Part shown: piece by piece, positions 12,023 to 23,480 of the stretch
Layout: each line of letters starts with the position of its first letter
How positions within the stretch are numbered: the first letter of the stretch is position 1
NCBI GenBank assembly: GCA_949752735.1
Contig: OX457037.1
Coordinates: 38,601,096-38,665,095 of the forward strand
DNA length: 64,000 nucleotides
Source of the DNA: Lumbricus terrestris
Taxonomy: Eukaryota; Annelida; Clitellata; Crassiclitellata; Lumbricidae
Reading direction: 5' to 3'
Position numbers and translations under genes: made by a program
The notes under the pieces: generated by a model
What the model was told of the DNA's origin: nothing
Database searches by the model: none
Seen by the model: the letters and a program-made list of their open reading frames with translations, nothing else

Positions 12023-12803
12023 GAAGGGATCGCATACATATAGGAAGAAGAACAGTATGTGAGGATGGGTGAGGAGGCCAAAAGAAGAGGAGGAACTAGA
12101 TGATACCGCGATGGAAGAGCAGGAGGAGGAGAAAAGGAACGGTTGATGATACTTGATATCTATCCTTTCTTATAGAGTATAGACGGATGGCTAATCTCAA
12201 GCGCTTCATATCGTATTAGAGAATAAATGGTCGCTGCTTTGGGAGAAGAAGCCATCAAGGCTGCGGCGCCAATCGTCGTCGTCTGCTTTTTCGTGAATGG
12301 TGGCGGGAAATTAAAACGGTTGACCGTGAAACAGGCAGACGAATCATTTAATTGGAATGAAGATGGGTTTACATGTTAGCTCATAAGTTGCCCCCTCCTT
12401 CTCCTTCTTCCTCCTCTTACTCCAGATTAGATTACTATCGATCGTTCTCTTTCTTCCCTTCTTCCATGCACTCCTGCCTTCCACCCACCGTCGGAGTCTG
12501 TGGTGGCAGGAAAGCAGACGACAATTGATGGCGTCATTTAACGCTGGATCTTGTTGCTTCGACGTAACTTCCTGTGACTGACGTCATGCGTTTGGCAGAT
12601 TGCCAATTTCGCACGTGCTGGTCTGGTCAGATTGCCGTGTGGCGATTGGCGAAGGCAGATCGGGAAGAGTCACGTTGGCAGGCATAAAGAAGACTGCGAA
12701 ATGGAAGAGGCAGAAGATTGCATTGGCCTTTGTGTAGGTTACATCTCGACCCGGACCACCATGGACTACTCTTATACGGACAGCCATTTTGACTCAACGC
12801 AGC
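12023..12803. other. unannotated, some unique-looking sequence
   Basis: No coding frame is supported. An ACCACCATGG at about 12757-12766 resembles a Kozak context but opens only a short frame. Pyrimidine-rich sequence lies at 12390-12420. Confidence 0.4.
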
Positions 12804-12884
12804 GCTCGTGAATAAGTCGGTGTCCCGCGCTTGGCTTTCGAGTGGCGCTTTAAAAATTAGGAGATTACGATTACGATATAATGA
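12804..12884 (+). repeat. repeat family B 3' end, copy 1
   Basis: GCTCGTGAATAAGTCGGTG and GCGCTTGGCTTTCGAGTGGCGC are followed by a GATTACGATTACGA end. The same module is at 22829-22916 and 24344-24422. It is probably the 3' end of a second SINE/LINE family. Confidence 0.75.
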
Positions 12885-13382
12885 GGGCACAAATCGTATG
12901 TATAGACCTATAAACATCCTCAGCTAACCCTCCATTGCAAACCAAATCGGCGACAGCAGTTAAACGCTTGCCTTCCTAAATGTGTGTGTAAGCAATACTA
13001 TAGGCATTGAAAGTTGTCAATACTGTTCCATTTCTCCCTTCTTCCAAAGTTAAAGTGCATATTGATGGCACTAAGAAACTGTGCGTGAAATACTTGTTTA
13101 AAGTTCATACACATTGGTTATCTCAGTGGAAGATTGAACTCTTAGTCGAGATCTGTAACTTATCTGCTACCGTGATCATGAGACTATACCTTACCAGGGT
13201 GAGCTAGTGTACGGTGACTATTATAGTCTCCGACTTGAATACAGTGATACGTTTGCAGTTTGCTCCCCCCCATAACTTTGATCATTAGGGGAATCTATAT
13301 AGGTTTAGGCTTAGAAGGATTGCATGCTATGACAGATGAAACTGAAGGTTTTTTTAATGAGCTGCTGGTGTTTAGAATACAA
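12885..13382. other. unannotated
   Basis: No supported gene. The short frame at 13007-13207 has no recognisable motif. Confidence 0.4.
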
Positions 13383-13627
13383 TCTATATAAATAAAAATG
13401 TAAAAAGTTTGGGTCCTAATGGGTTATCTCGGAAACTTCATCACCGATTCTTTTGAAATTTTTCGCAAAACGCTCCGTTCGAATAGCATCGTGTTTGTAA
13501 AAGGATTTCCTGGAAAGAAACAAATCTTTTACACCAAAAAAACACAACTTTCTCCTCGAGTTGACCCGTTTATACATTATAACTTGAACGCATACTCCGC
13601 CATTTTGGCCCGTGTATTTATAACGTA

Positions 13628-13750
13628 CAGGGATGCCACTCTGAATGTTGAATAAGGTCAGGGATGCCACTCTGAATTTTGAATAAGGTCAGGATGCCAC
13701 TCTGAATTTTGAAAAAGGTCAGATCCGGTCGAAAAAAGGCTAGAAAAGAT
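13628..13750. repeat. three tandem copies of a hAT MITE terminus
   Basis: CAGGGATGCCACTCTGAA recurs three times, about 32-35 bases apart. The last unit continues into GGTCAGATCCGGTCG and AAGGCTAGAAAAG. This is the reverse complement of the right end of the hAT MITE at 56836-57274. Only one terminus is present and it was amplified inside the Helitron. Confidence 0.75.
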
Positions 13751-13837
13751 TGACAACTTTCACGTTTTTATATGCTTTTCTCGAAAAAACACAACATTGC
13801 ATTCGATTTCAGCGAATTCAATTTATTTGCATTTGAA

Positions 13838-14085
13838 TGCGGCCGTGTGGGAGGAAGGGGGAGGGGAGGGAGCGGACGGGATGGAGGGAGGAGAGGGATG
13901 GAGGGGGAGGGACGGAGGGGAGGGAGGGAGGGGAAGAAACGGGAAGGAGGGGAGGAGGGGAGGGATGGAGGAGGGAAGGGGAGAGGGAGGGGAATGGAGG
14001 TAGGGAGGGACAGAGGAACGGAGGGAGGGAGGCAGGGTAAGTGAGGGAGGGAGGCAGGGGAAGGGAAGTAGGGAGGGAGGGTTGG
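13838..14085. repeat. GGGA/GGAG minisatellite inside the Helitron
   Basis: A G-rich array of GGGA, GGAG and GGAC units. The inverted Helitron at 60223-60918 holds the complementary CCCT array at the same place next to the 3' hairpin. The array therefore belongs to the element. Confidence 0.85.
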
Positions 14086-14128
14086 ACGGTCTTTTCAGCC
14101 ACAGCAACGCGTGGCCGGGTACAGCTAG

Positions 14129-14597
14129 TGTTCTTATATAATGCGCCGATGGTATAGTCTGCGACTTAAATACAGTCGTATAGGTTCCTACGTCCTTGTA
14201 ATATCAGTAGGCCTAATCGTTATCACCTATGGATGATTACAATGGTATTTTTTTTATTTTCAACCGTTCTTTAAAACTGAAATTGTAGCCTATAGCATTG
14301 GAACCTGCAACATAGAGTACCGTACTCTTACTAGGCTACTTCTATTCTGAAACATAATCGAGCGTCCCTACAACAGCGTATACACAGAGTGAGTGAACTA
14401 AAACTCTCGCAGGAGAGACATTCAGTTTCTTTCCGTCCACTTGACCTTATAGTAAGGCTTAAGAGTGCATCAGAGGCAGAAGAACAAGAATGTAGACCGA
14501 CAGACCACTGAGACCAGCATAATATTCAACTAAGTCCTAAAGACGCGCTGATACGCATCGTCGCATTCAATTTCCATCAGGTAGCATCTAAAAAGGA
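14129..14597. other. unannotated
   Basis: No gene is visible. A TAGGCCTA lies at 14208-14215. Confidence 0.5.
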
Positions 14598-14712
14598 ACC
14601 TTGAGTAAGTCCTTCACTTGCAATTATTGCTCGTGTGCTTCGCCGTGAAACTCAGATGCAGTGTCCGTACTGTATAGACCTATTCGGGAGCCTCGCTTGT
14701 CAAGAGGATGCT
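14598..14712 (+). repeat. SINE family A body fragment
   Basis: ACCTTGAGTAAGTCC, TTCACTTGCAATTATTGCTC, CGCCGTGAAACTCAGATG, CAGTGTCCG and ATTCGGGAGCCTCG follow the same order as in the full-length SINE at 61351-61548. Head and final tail are missing. Confidence 0.75.
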
Positions 14713-14742
14713 CCTCCAGTGATTGTCTTCTGGGGTCTACTT

Positions 14743-14747
14743 TTGGT

Positions 14748-14782
<35 letters not shown>

Positions 14783-14914
14783 CTCCTCTTCCTCCTCCTA
14801 CTCTTCCTCCTCCTCCTCTTCTGAATTCCTCCTACTCTTCATCCTTCTACTCTTCCTCTTCCTTCTCCTCCTCCTCTTCCTCCTCCTCCTCTTACTCCTC
14901 CTCTTCCTCCTATC

Positions 14915-14953
<39 letters not shown>

Positions 14954-15359
14954 TTCCTCCTTTTTCTCCTCCTCCTCTTCCTCCTTTTTCTCCTCCTCCT
15001 CTTCCTCCTCTTCTTCCTCCTCCTATTCCTCTTTCTCCTCCTCTTCCTCCTCCTCTTCCTCCTCTTCCTCCTCCTTGTCCTCCTCCTCTTTTTCTTCTCC
15101 TCCTCTTCCTCCTCCTTCACCTCCTCCTCCTCCTCTTCTTCCTCTTACTCCTCTTCCTCCTCCTCCTCTTCCTCCTTTTTCTCCTCCTCATCTTCCTCCT
15201 TTTTTCTCCTCCTCCTCTTCCTCCTTTTTCTCCTCCTCCTCTTCCTCCTCTTCTTCCTCCTCCTATTCCTCTTTCTCCTCCTCTTCCTCCTCCTCTTCCT
15301 CCTCTTCCTTCTCCTCCTCTTCCTCCTCTTCCTCTTCCTATTCCTCTTCCTCCTCCTCT

Positions 15360-15415
<56 letters not shown>

Positions 15416-15465
15416 CTCCTCTTCCCCCTCCTCCTCTTCCTCCCTCTCCTCCTCTTCCTCCTCCT
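14743..15465. repeat. TCC/TCT polypyrimidine array
   Basis: About 720 bases are almost entirely C and T on the + strand (CCTCCTCTT units). An internal long-range duplication is present: a TTTTTCTCCTCCTCC-containing stretch near 14960-15075 recurs near 15175-15305. Pro/Leu/Ser or Arg/Lys/Glu frames, including the one of 320 codons, are artefacts. Confidence 0.95.
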
Positions 15466-16120
15466 CGGTTGGTTGACAGACGGCGTCTGTGCTGCCAAGG
15501 TTGTGTTTACAACTCGTCTATACCATGGACGACGACTCCAATCTCATTACCAGTTAACGGCATCATTTATATAGCGCAGATTCAGGACATCTTTTAAGCG
15601 TATGCGATTAGCGCACATACGTTGATCCTGTTATAGACTATGCATATATTGTGGTTTTCAACCTTTTTCTAGTGGCGGAACCTTTCTCGAAGCACGCATT
15701 TGCTCGCGTAACACTTGGGTTTCACCCGTCCAGTATTTCAAGATATACATTACACAGCCTATAATTATAGCCTATAGTTGTAACTTGTAAAACAATGTAA
15801 TATTTTGATTGAATGTAGGCCTACGTTACTTGCACTTCTGGTGCAGTCTCTCACATAACAAATGCATGCCTTAAAACTCTGAAAAAATATATATAGATCC
15901 AGTGCACAAAACACTGTCAGAGAACAACTGCATTTCTGCACAATTTCGCCAACTATCCATTTTGGATGGAATATTGAAAAATGAAAACACGGTCCATTCT
16001 GGATCAGTGCTATGGACAAGTTGTGTTAAAGTATGTCCTTCCTCAAGTTTTCTGTGAAATTTGTTTGTGCCGGGTTTGAATCCTGGACGCATCGTAGATA
16101 TAAAACACGTCACGTAAGCC
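15466..16120. other. unannotated
   Basis: No supported gene. A TAGGCCTA lies at 15816-15823. Confidence 0.5.
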
Positions 16121-16297
16121 CAGGGCTTAAAGTGTACCTGGACGGTCATGGACGGCGTCCATGCACTTGTGTTAAAATCTGAACTTCGTACTGCCAATTA
16201 TTGGCGAGCACAGACTGGAAAGGTAAGGGGCGTCCAGGCACTTCTTTTCGAGAGGTAAGGGGCGTCCAGGAACTCATTTTCCACACTTTAGGCACTG
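16121..16297. mobile_element. short hAT-type MITE with GGACGG palindromes
   Basis: The left end CAGGGCTTAAAGTG and the right end CACTTTAGGCACTG are imperfect inverted repeats. The flanking octamers CGTAAGCC (16113-16120) and CGTAGGCC (16298-16305) differ at one base. The interior carries CATGGACGGCGTCCATG, a perfect hairpin arm pair. The left end and palindrome recur at 54032-54240. Confidence 0.7.
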
Positions 16298-16760
16298 CGT
16301 AGGCCTATAGGCAGACATATAACGATTCGTCTTCAGCATAAAAAAATCATTTTGGGACTCAACGCGTTGTGAGTGACACGAAGAAATAGGGGGGGGGGGG
16401 GGCCGATGGGCTTCAACTTATTTGGAGAATTTTAGCTTCGTTTGCTGGTTACGTCGCTGCAGGTTGCACTCTGCCAGTGCCAGTCCTAAGCCTAGATAAT
16501 GGAGGAGGACGTCGCTAATGGTCTTTGCTACCACACAGTGACGTTAAACTGCAAATGCCGCCGCCGCTGCACCAGAAAAAGTGCATGCTGCTGTCACAGC
16601 AATCACACATCTGCATGATTTTTATTTCGCACATCTTATGTGATTTTCTGAAAAACAAATAGCGAGTATAATTATGGGTCTGTCGGTTAAAGATTCTAAA
16701 GGCATAAGGCTTAGGTTTTCAATTGCAAAAAATCGAAATAATAGATCTATTATTATCCGC
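16298..16760. other. unannotated
   Basis: Contains a run of about 14 G at 16389-16402. Nothing else was recognised. Confidence 0.5.
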
Positions 16761-16990
16761 TGGGCCCTACTAGTGCGAATCGGTGGCCTATCGGTAACGC
16801 GCTTGCTCTCGGAGCATGCGGCTGCGGGTTCGACTCCGGGTAACGACCTTGTGCAAGTTGTTTGCGCACACATGCCTCTGTCACCAAAGCAGTATAATTT
16901 GGTAGGCCTACCTGCGTAAGCTGGGAAGTAAACGGCAAGCCCTGCGATACACTGGCCTCGTATCCAGGACCTTTGGATTCGTCCATTGCT
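16761..16990 (+). repeat. tRNA-derived SINE, third head type
   Basis: GGTGGCCTATCGGTAACGCG looks like an A-box region and GCGGGTTCGACTCCGGG contains a B box. The head is followed by ACGACCTTGTGCAAGTTG, a variant of the CCTTGGGCAAGTCC body. The D-loop-like part is readable but there is no intact cloverleaf, so it is not called a tRNA gene. Confidence 0.7.
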
Positions 16991-18319
16991 GGCACAAGGC
17001 CATTTCTTTGTTTCTTTGTTTCATAGTTAAGTAAATTTGATGCATTCCAATGTTCCCTACGGGTATACTACCCACTGTTCATTGTCTTATTGTACTTCTC
17101 AATGGCATTTGGGCCCCCTACCTAGCGGGACTTGTCCCTTTTGGTGTGCCTATTGCTCCCACGTTGTTATTCTGCCTATACTATTTAATGTGAATTTGTT
17201 TTATTCTGATTAAGTTTTTACTTACATGTAGTTACATGCATGTATGATGGTAAAGGGATCAATAAAAAATCTAAATAAATAAAAAAATTGAAAAGGAGAT
17301 GAGCGCCTCCCTGTGTTCCACATGGAATTGGATGGACTTTACTTTACTTTACTTAGGCTCTGCCACTGGATAAGAAATTTAAACACTGGCTTTCAAAATG
17401 AACGACTGAAAAGAGGAATAAATCAAGCAAGTCGTGGGTCTAGTGCTCAGCAGATTCTGTTTGTTCAGAACAGTCCAAATAGTTTAAAACCAATTATTAA
17501 AATTAATGCTTTGTTTGTGATTGTCCGACTCGATTGATGGAAATGCACCGTACAGTATAAGCAGTCCATATGCTTAAAGACCAATATAGATTCCCATATG
17601 CATGTGCCCTCCGAATAACAAGTAGGCCTAATGGGCTATATGCCTAGAACCACATGATTATGCAAAACAACATTACCGTAATTATATAAAACAACAAGGC
17701 ATTCACGAAATGATGTTATTTTAAGCAAGAATAACTGAAAGCTGTGAGGGAATCTATTCATTGCTGTGCCTAATACCTTTGTGATTTCAGTTGGCGCCAT
17801 AAAATTTTCCATCAAACTGCCGCGGAACCCCTGGACGACGTCCGCGCGGAGCCCCGGTTGAAAATCACTGCTCTATACTATATATACTCCTCCATTTCTT
17901 TGTCGTCATACTGCATGAATGCCATCCTCGCAATGTTCTCAGAATTTCGCTTCCTCTCCGTTCCGCTCTTAACGGTGATGCCAGTCTCGATAGTCGCCTT
18001 GTGATGTGGAGAGGTCGGGGGGTTCCAGTCTCTCAGAGGAGATGGACTCAGTCACATTTCTGATGATCTTGTACCAAATCAAAGGATGCGCTATGAAGGA
18101 ACGTTGACGAAATGCTTCACATACAGCAGTCACCGAAATGACAATAGTAAAATCAACGTGTAACTTACTCTACGATTGCACAAAATGCACACTGCACAAT
18201 GCACAGTGCACACGGTCCTTATGGAGTTACTTCCGTCGAGGAATTTTCAAATCTAACTCCCGCGTATAACATCCATCCATTCACTCGTAGGCCTACTCGG
18301 TTTTCCCGCACAGCGCATT
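16991..18319. other. unannotated
   Basis: No gene or family recognised. An AATAAAAAATCTAAATAAATAA tail near 17260-17282 could be a LINE 3' end. TAGGCCTA occurs near 17622 and 18290. Confidence 0.4.
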
Positions 18320-18665
18320 ACTACTACTACTTTTTTGCTGCTGCTGCTGCTGCTGCTGCTCCTACTACTACTATACTACTACTATACTACTACTGCTACT
18401 GCTACTGCTACCGCTACTGCTACTACTACTACTACTACTATTACTACTACCACTACTACTACTACCACTACTACTATACTACCACTACCACTAGTCCACT
18501 ACGACTACCACAACCACAGCCACCCACCATCACTATACTATACAAACGATGGTGATGACGATAACAATCATAACAATAATAAAGGCAAAAGTATAATAAT
18601 AGCGATGGCAATAACAACAATCATCATCATTATCAGCATCATCATCATCATTATCATCATCAAAG
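18320..18665. repeat. CTA/CTG and ATC/ACA trinucleotide block
   Basis: Eight or so CTG units are followed by (CTA)n with ACC interruptions, and then by ATC units at 18618-18662. Tyr- or Thr-rich frames are artefacts. Confidence 0.9.
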
Positions 18666-18868
18666 AATTAATAAGACATGTCAGCAAAGACCATGCAGCC
18701 ACAAACATAATCTTGCACCACATCAAAGGATCGATGTGCTTCTGTACGGTATATATACAGCAATGAAATACTTCGAGTAGGCCTATATATATATGTCATT
18801 AGAATAACAGTTGAAATGGCAATGATATGTATACACACTTAATAATAAACAACGTATACAGTAGTAGC

Positions 18869-18874
18869 ATTAGT

Positions 18875-18930
<56 letters not shown>

Positions 18931-18945
18931 CCTCATCACAGTCAT
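18869..18945. repeat. (ATC)n microsatellite
   Basis: About 24 ATC units with few interruptions. Confidence 0.95.
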
Positions 18946-19218
18946 CACGGCTATTTTCAGTAATATTCTAGAAATATTAGGTGAACTTGGCCGAGAGGAA
19001 TGCTGCTTTGCGCATGCGTGTCTGGATGCGCGAGTCTATAAATTTCGTGTAATGCTCGTCAAAGCTAAGAATGGAAAACTAATAATCAGAGAAATCTAAT
19101 AACAGGAATTAAAGACACTGAATTCTGTGTAGAGCACAGAGCAGATTAAAGGCTGAAGTTGACGAAGCCATCGTCAACATCTTACAGCGAGGTCTACGTA
19201 GGCCTATAATAAGATATA

Positions 19219-20179
19219 CACCGTGTCTCAATAAAAAAGGTGCAAAATTGTTTTTGTCAGAACTTCGTCAAATTTCCACCAACCTTAAAAACTTTTGGTA
19301 GGTAGATGTCAAAATGGCTGAACTTTTATGCTATATATAAATTTTCCACCTCACCTGATTCATATCACCGCGCTACCTTGTTAAACACAGATGTACCAAT
19401 TTTTCATATAACGGCGTCTCGAAGCTTGGCTGCACTGAAATCCATTGCATCGAGCCGGATGTCAAAGTGAATGGGGCATAGGCCTAAAATCACCACAACC
19501 TTCTTGCCCAGATGATACGGTTAGACATACGCCGGATATCCCAGGGCGAGTTTATTGTCTTTCAACAGGATGGCACCCCGGCGCATCAAGCGCGCGACAC
19601 TGTCTCTTTCCTGAAGCGAGAGACGCCCGACTTCATCTTTCCAACACTGTGGTCACCGAATTCACCAGATCTTAACCCAGTCGACTATAGCACATGGAGT
19701 GTGCTGCAGGAGAAGGTTTACCAGTCCAGAATAACCAGTGTCGACGAACTCAAAACGCGTCTGATCGACGAGTGGGTGCGCTTTGACCAGTCGATTGTTG
19801 ATGGTGCTATCGACCAGTGGCGTCGCCGTCTTAGCGCTTGTGTCCGTGCATGCGGGGCACATTTCGAGCACCAATTCTGACACTTTTAAGCAGATCTGTC
19901 ACAACAATTAAGAAACTCTGCTATTTACTTTATTGCGTGCTAATTCAGACGTCAGATAGTTTGTTGGAAGTATTAAAATTTAAGCGTTATATGAAAAATT
20001 GGTACATCTGTGTTTAACAAGGTAGTGCGGTGATATAAGTCAGGTGAGGTAGAAAATTTATATATAGCATGAAATTTCAGCCATTTTTCCATCTACCTGC
20101 CAAAAGTTATTAAGATTGGTGGAAATTTGACGAAGTTCTGACCAACAAAAATCTGCACCTTTTTTATTGAGACACGGTG
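19219..20179 (+). mobile_element. mariner-type DNA transposon, internally deleted, with long inverted ends
   Basis: The ends CACCGTGTCTCAATAAAAAA and their complement at 20160-20179 are flanked by TATA on both sides, fitting TA target use. The inverted repeat extends about 195 bases on each side (19219-19413 and 19985-20179), with roughly one mismatch in ten bases. The 571-bp centre codes for the C-terminal half of a mariner/Tc1-like transposase. At 961 bp it lacks the N-terminal DNA-binding domain, so it cannot move by itself. Confidence 0.9.
19445..19880 (+). pseudogene. mariner/Tc1-family transposase, C-terminal fragment
   Basis: Transposases of this family cut at TA sites with a DDD/DDE catalytic triad. 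An open frame of 122 codons (19512-19880) contains FIVFQQDGTPAHQA, with the second catalytic Asp, and WSPNSPDLNPVDYSTWSVL, with the third Asp in the NPVDY motif. It ends ACGAHFEHQF. Just upstream in other frames, KLGCTEIHCIEPDVKVNG continues the same protein, showing a frameshift. The first catalytic Asp and the helix-turn-helix domains are missing. Confidence 0.85.
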
Positions 20180-20183
20180 TATA

Positions 20184-21814
20184 CAACATGTAGAAGACAC
20201 TTTAAACACGTGTGCGTTCATTGTAGGGGATAGTTGCTTGGAATGGACCAGTGCCTTAATTGGGACACGGCCGATATACACCCTAGATGCCCATCTAATA
20301 TTTTAAGCCCTATTACACAAAATTACTACAGGCTGCATGCACATTCGGGCATTTATTAATGGCTCTTGATCTAAATATGTCGTGAATTTTAGGCGTTAGA
20401 AGTCGTCCATGACACACGATCACACGTTGGATTGGATTACATACCTCGAATAAGTGCGAGCACGCATTTGTGTGTGAGTGCGATTCTGTAGCGCATTTTA
20501 TACTGTTTTATATGCACATCATATATCCTCCTGCTATGGCAGGGTTCAGAGGCATTCAACTGTTGTAAAATTTTACTTGAGGTATAATGCGTACCGTAAT
20601 CATTCATGATTACATGCAGGACTGTTGTAGCAGCAGTTTCAGACAATCGACAGAAATTGCGCATAGGTCTATATAATTATATATATAATTCATTCATTCG
20701 TTCATTCGGAAATTTATTTATTTAGCACCTTTCTCAAAAGACTACTCCGAGGCGCTCCCGGTGCCAACTTGTCTAAGAGAACAGTTTAAGGTTTGATGTG
20801 GAAGATTTCTGAGAAAGTCCCATACCAGGACGCCGTTGTAACGCTAAAGTGGAAGATTGATGAATATATGTGCTAATAGGCCTACCATATAATATTATTA
20901 TATGAGAGGACTGGCATGTGATGTGTCACGGCGCTGTAGAAATTGTCGTCATATTTATTATTGATGTTGACCATAAAGATGATTTATTATTGTTAACACC
21001 TCATGAACTGCTATTCATAATTCATACATAAGATGCAGACAGGGTGCCTTCCTCATAATAGGATCCGCACATAGGCTAATATTCTTATGTGCGGGATCCG
21101 GTCAACTGCATGGCATTCTCATTACAATAATTAGGGTAAACCATCGAAATATTCGATGACTACGAGCAGATCTATAGACTGCGCAAGGGAGACAAACTGC
21201 ACATTGGGGGCCTAAACTAAACCTATAGTCATATCAATTGATCTACTGATCTAGATCACATGCACTGCATCTAAACTATACATTATCTGATCATGACATC
21301 CTATGTCTATATACAGAATTTCTCTTCTATACTGGCGTATACAGTTCGAGTACTGTATAATGGTATTACATCGAATGCCTGCTATACAATGAAAAGAAAT
21401 GCACCAAGTGCATCACAAACTGGAGCCAAGGCCTACTCTACTCCAATAATGGCTAACCTCGACCATAGATTTGTCATTTTTTTCCACGACGTGTTAAAAG
21501 CTGCGGTGCCTGCATTTAGATTTATTTAGCAAATTCCATCCGAGTGCAACACGCCTTGAAAATAATATGATTGATTGGCCGACGACTCAAATATGGGACC
21601 AACAGAACAGATTTGCTAAAGTGAAAAGAGATGATTGAATACTAACATAATGCACCAACACATTTGAAACAGACCGCGGGTCACATGGTGACTAAAGGTA
21701 GGCATCGATTGTCATAAAGTAACAGCGAAAACCAGCAAAACGATGATCATAATCGAATTCAGTAAATGTGTCCGGAATTGACTTTTATAATAATAAACGA
21801 CTTTTCCCCGGCGT
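20184..21814. other. unannotated, with one LINE/SINE tail fragment
   Basis: A minus-strand family A tail fragment (TTAGCACCTTTCTC, then ACTCCGAGGCGCTCCC) lies at about 20720-20765. The rest shows no gene. A near-perfect palindromic pair, GGATCCGCACATA at 21060 and TATGTGCGGGATCC at 21086, encloses a short loop. Confidence 0.5.
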
Positions 21815-22290
21815 CACATTTTGACGTCAGTTATTGTTACGTACTAGAATTGGTGACCTTACAGTCCTTACTCTTTGATGGCGTCAGTTAATGACACGAA
21901 ATAAAGTATTGGTCCTACACTTTGTGACGTCAGTTACTGACACGTACTGAAGTATTATCCTGAACGTTTTGACGTCAGTTCTGGACTTGACTAAAGTATT
22001 AACTTTGCTCTTTGTGACGTCAGTAATGGAACTGGTCTAAGCTATTACCCTTACCCCTTATGACGTCAGTTATTGACATGGACTGAAGTAGACCTACTGA
22101 CCCCTTCCTTTGATGACGTCAGATATTGGTGGAAATAAAGTACTTACACAAAGTATTTTGGTGACGTACTTCCTTTGATGACGTCAGATATTGGTGGAAT
22201 AAAGTAGCCTACTTATAGGCAAGGTATTTTGGTTATAACGTCCGTTATTGACGCGATCTAAAGACTTGGCCTTCCTTGCTCGTTGATAAC
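21815..22290. repeat. 45-65-bp tandem repeat with a CRE palindrome in most units
   Basis: TGACGTCA occurs at 21822, 21925, 21970, 22015, 22061, 22114 and 22179. A degenerate GGCGTCAG lies near 21880, and weaker TAACGTC versions follow near 22235 and 22287. After each site comes TTATTGACATGGACT-like sequence, then AAGTATT and a pyrimidine stretch. TGACGTCA is the full cAMP-response element bound by CREB/ATF bZIP dimers. Whether it is used here is unknown. Confidence 0.85.
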
Positions 22291-22828
22291 GTCATTGCCC
22301 TCCTTGACCTCTTGACCCAATCTATTTTATTACTATTGTTCTCTGTATTATGACACGTCTATATATTGATTAGTTGTACAGCACAGCAGCGATAAGAGCG
22401 TTGTTATGTGTAATACTGTGTATGCCATTCATAAGACCCATAGCAACAAAGGTTTCCTGGCTGTGAAACACAATGCAATATTAGGACCAGATAACTTACG
22501 ACGTGCCGCGACCCCGATGCATAACTATAGCGCTAAAGTAAGTTTTATTTCATAATAGACAATTTCCTATTGGGTCTGGTATTTGTACGTGAGGCTTATT
22601 GCTTCCATGAGTCAATATTCGCATGGACATTCTTCTTGCATAAAACGTATTACAGAGGCAGAGGACTAGTCAATGAGTCATTGCGCCAGTGTACCGTGGC
22701 TCATGGCCCATCTGGTTACAGCACAAGTGGCCTCCCTATAAGGCAGAAGGAATTAATCGGTAACAGGACAATTTACCGGTATATGAATGCGCCGGTAAAG
22801 GCAACGCATTCCTTAAACACCTCATCAC
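22291..22828. other. unannotated
   Basis: No gene recognised. A possible degenerate SINE head lies at about 22685-22740. Confidence 0.4.
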
Positions 22829-22916
22829 TCGTGAATAAGTTGGTGCCCTGCACAGGCTGCACTTGACGTTTGAGTGGCGCTCCATAAATTTGAGGTTACG
22901 ATTATGATTACGATCC
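22829..22916 (+). repeat. repeat family B 3' end, copy 2
   Basis: ACTCGTGAATAAGTTGGTGC, GTTTGAGTGGCGCTCC and a TTACGATTATGATTACGA end match copies 1 and 3. Confidence 0.8.
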
Positions 22917-23150
22917 ATAGAGACATCTAAGAATGAGGAGTTGGGCGTGAAATTTCTGATTAGCTACCTTGTATGGGCGTTACATAATAATTATGTGCTC
23001 TGAATGAATGAAAGAAACTGCATGGTCTAAAGAGGCTGAAGGATTCTTTTACTGCAGTGTAAAAACCGACCACCATGCAGGGCTGCAATCAAACGACGCC
23101 ATTTAACCTCTCAATCCGCACAGGTATTTAACGATTCATTCACCAACCAG

Positions 23151-23480
23151 CAAAGGATGGATGGATGGATGCAATCCGATATATGGATGGATGAATGGAT
23201 GAATGGATGGATGAATGAATGGATGAATGGATGAATGGATGGATGAATGGATGGATGGATGAATGGATGGATGGATGAATGGATGGATGAATGGATGGAT
23301 GAATGAATGGATGGATGAGTGGATGGATGGATGAATGGATAGATGGATGGATCGGTGGGTGGATGGATCGGTGGGTGGATGGATGGATGGATGGATGGAT
23401 GGATGGATGGATGGATGGATGGATGGATGGATGGATGGGTAGATTAGTGGGGGATTGGTGGATGGGTGGATGGATGGAGG
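23151..23480. repeat. GGAT/GAAT array, degenerate
   Basis: GGAT units with many GAAT and some GGGT variants run to about 23370. A pure (GGAT)n block follows to about 23436, then GGGT-rich decay. Met/Asp/Gly/Trp or Ile/His/Pro/Ser frames are artefacts. Confidence 0.95.

Larger units (their letters stand above)
13383..14128 (+). mobile_element. non-autonomous Helitron
   Basis: It begins TCTATATAAATAAAAATG after a host A (13382). It ends with the hairpin GCCACAGCAACGCGTGGC, then CGGGTACAGCTAG, before a host T (14129). A 5' TC, a 3' hairpin followed by CTRR, and insertion between A and T without target duplication are the Helitron signature. The same ends bound the inverted copy at 60223-60918. 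At 746 bp it encodes no Rep/helicase. Its interior carries hAT-end repeats (13628-13750) and a GGGA minisatellite (13838-14085). Confidence 0.85.

Noticed and set aside
14635..15597. 320-codon Pro/Leu-rich frame
   Set aside because: It starts inside a SINE fragment and runs through the TCC array; low complexity only.
16771..16850. True tRNA gene
   Set aside because: A and B boxes are present, but the stems do not close properly and SINE body sequence follows.
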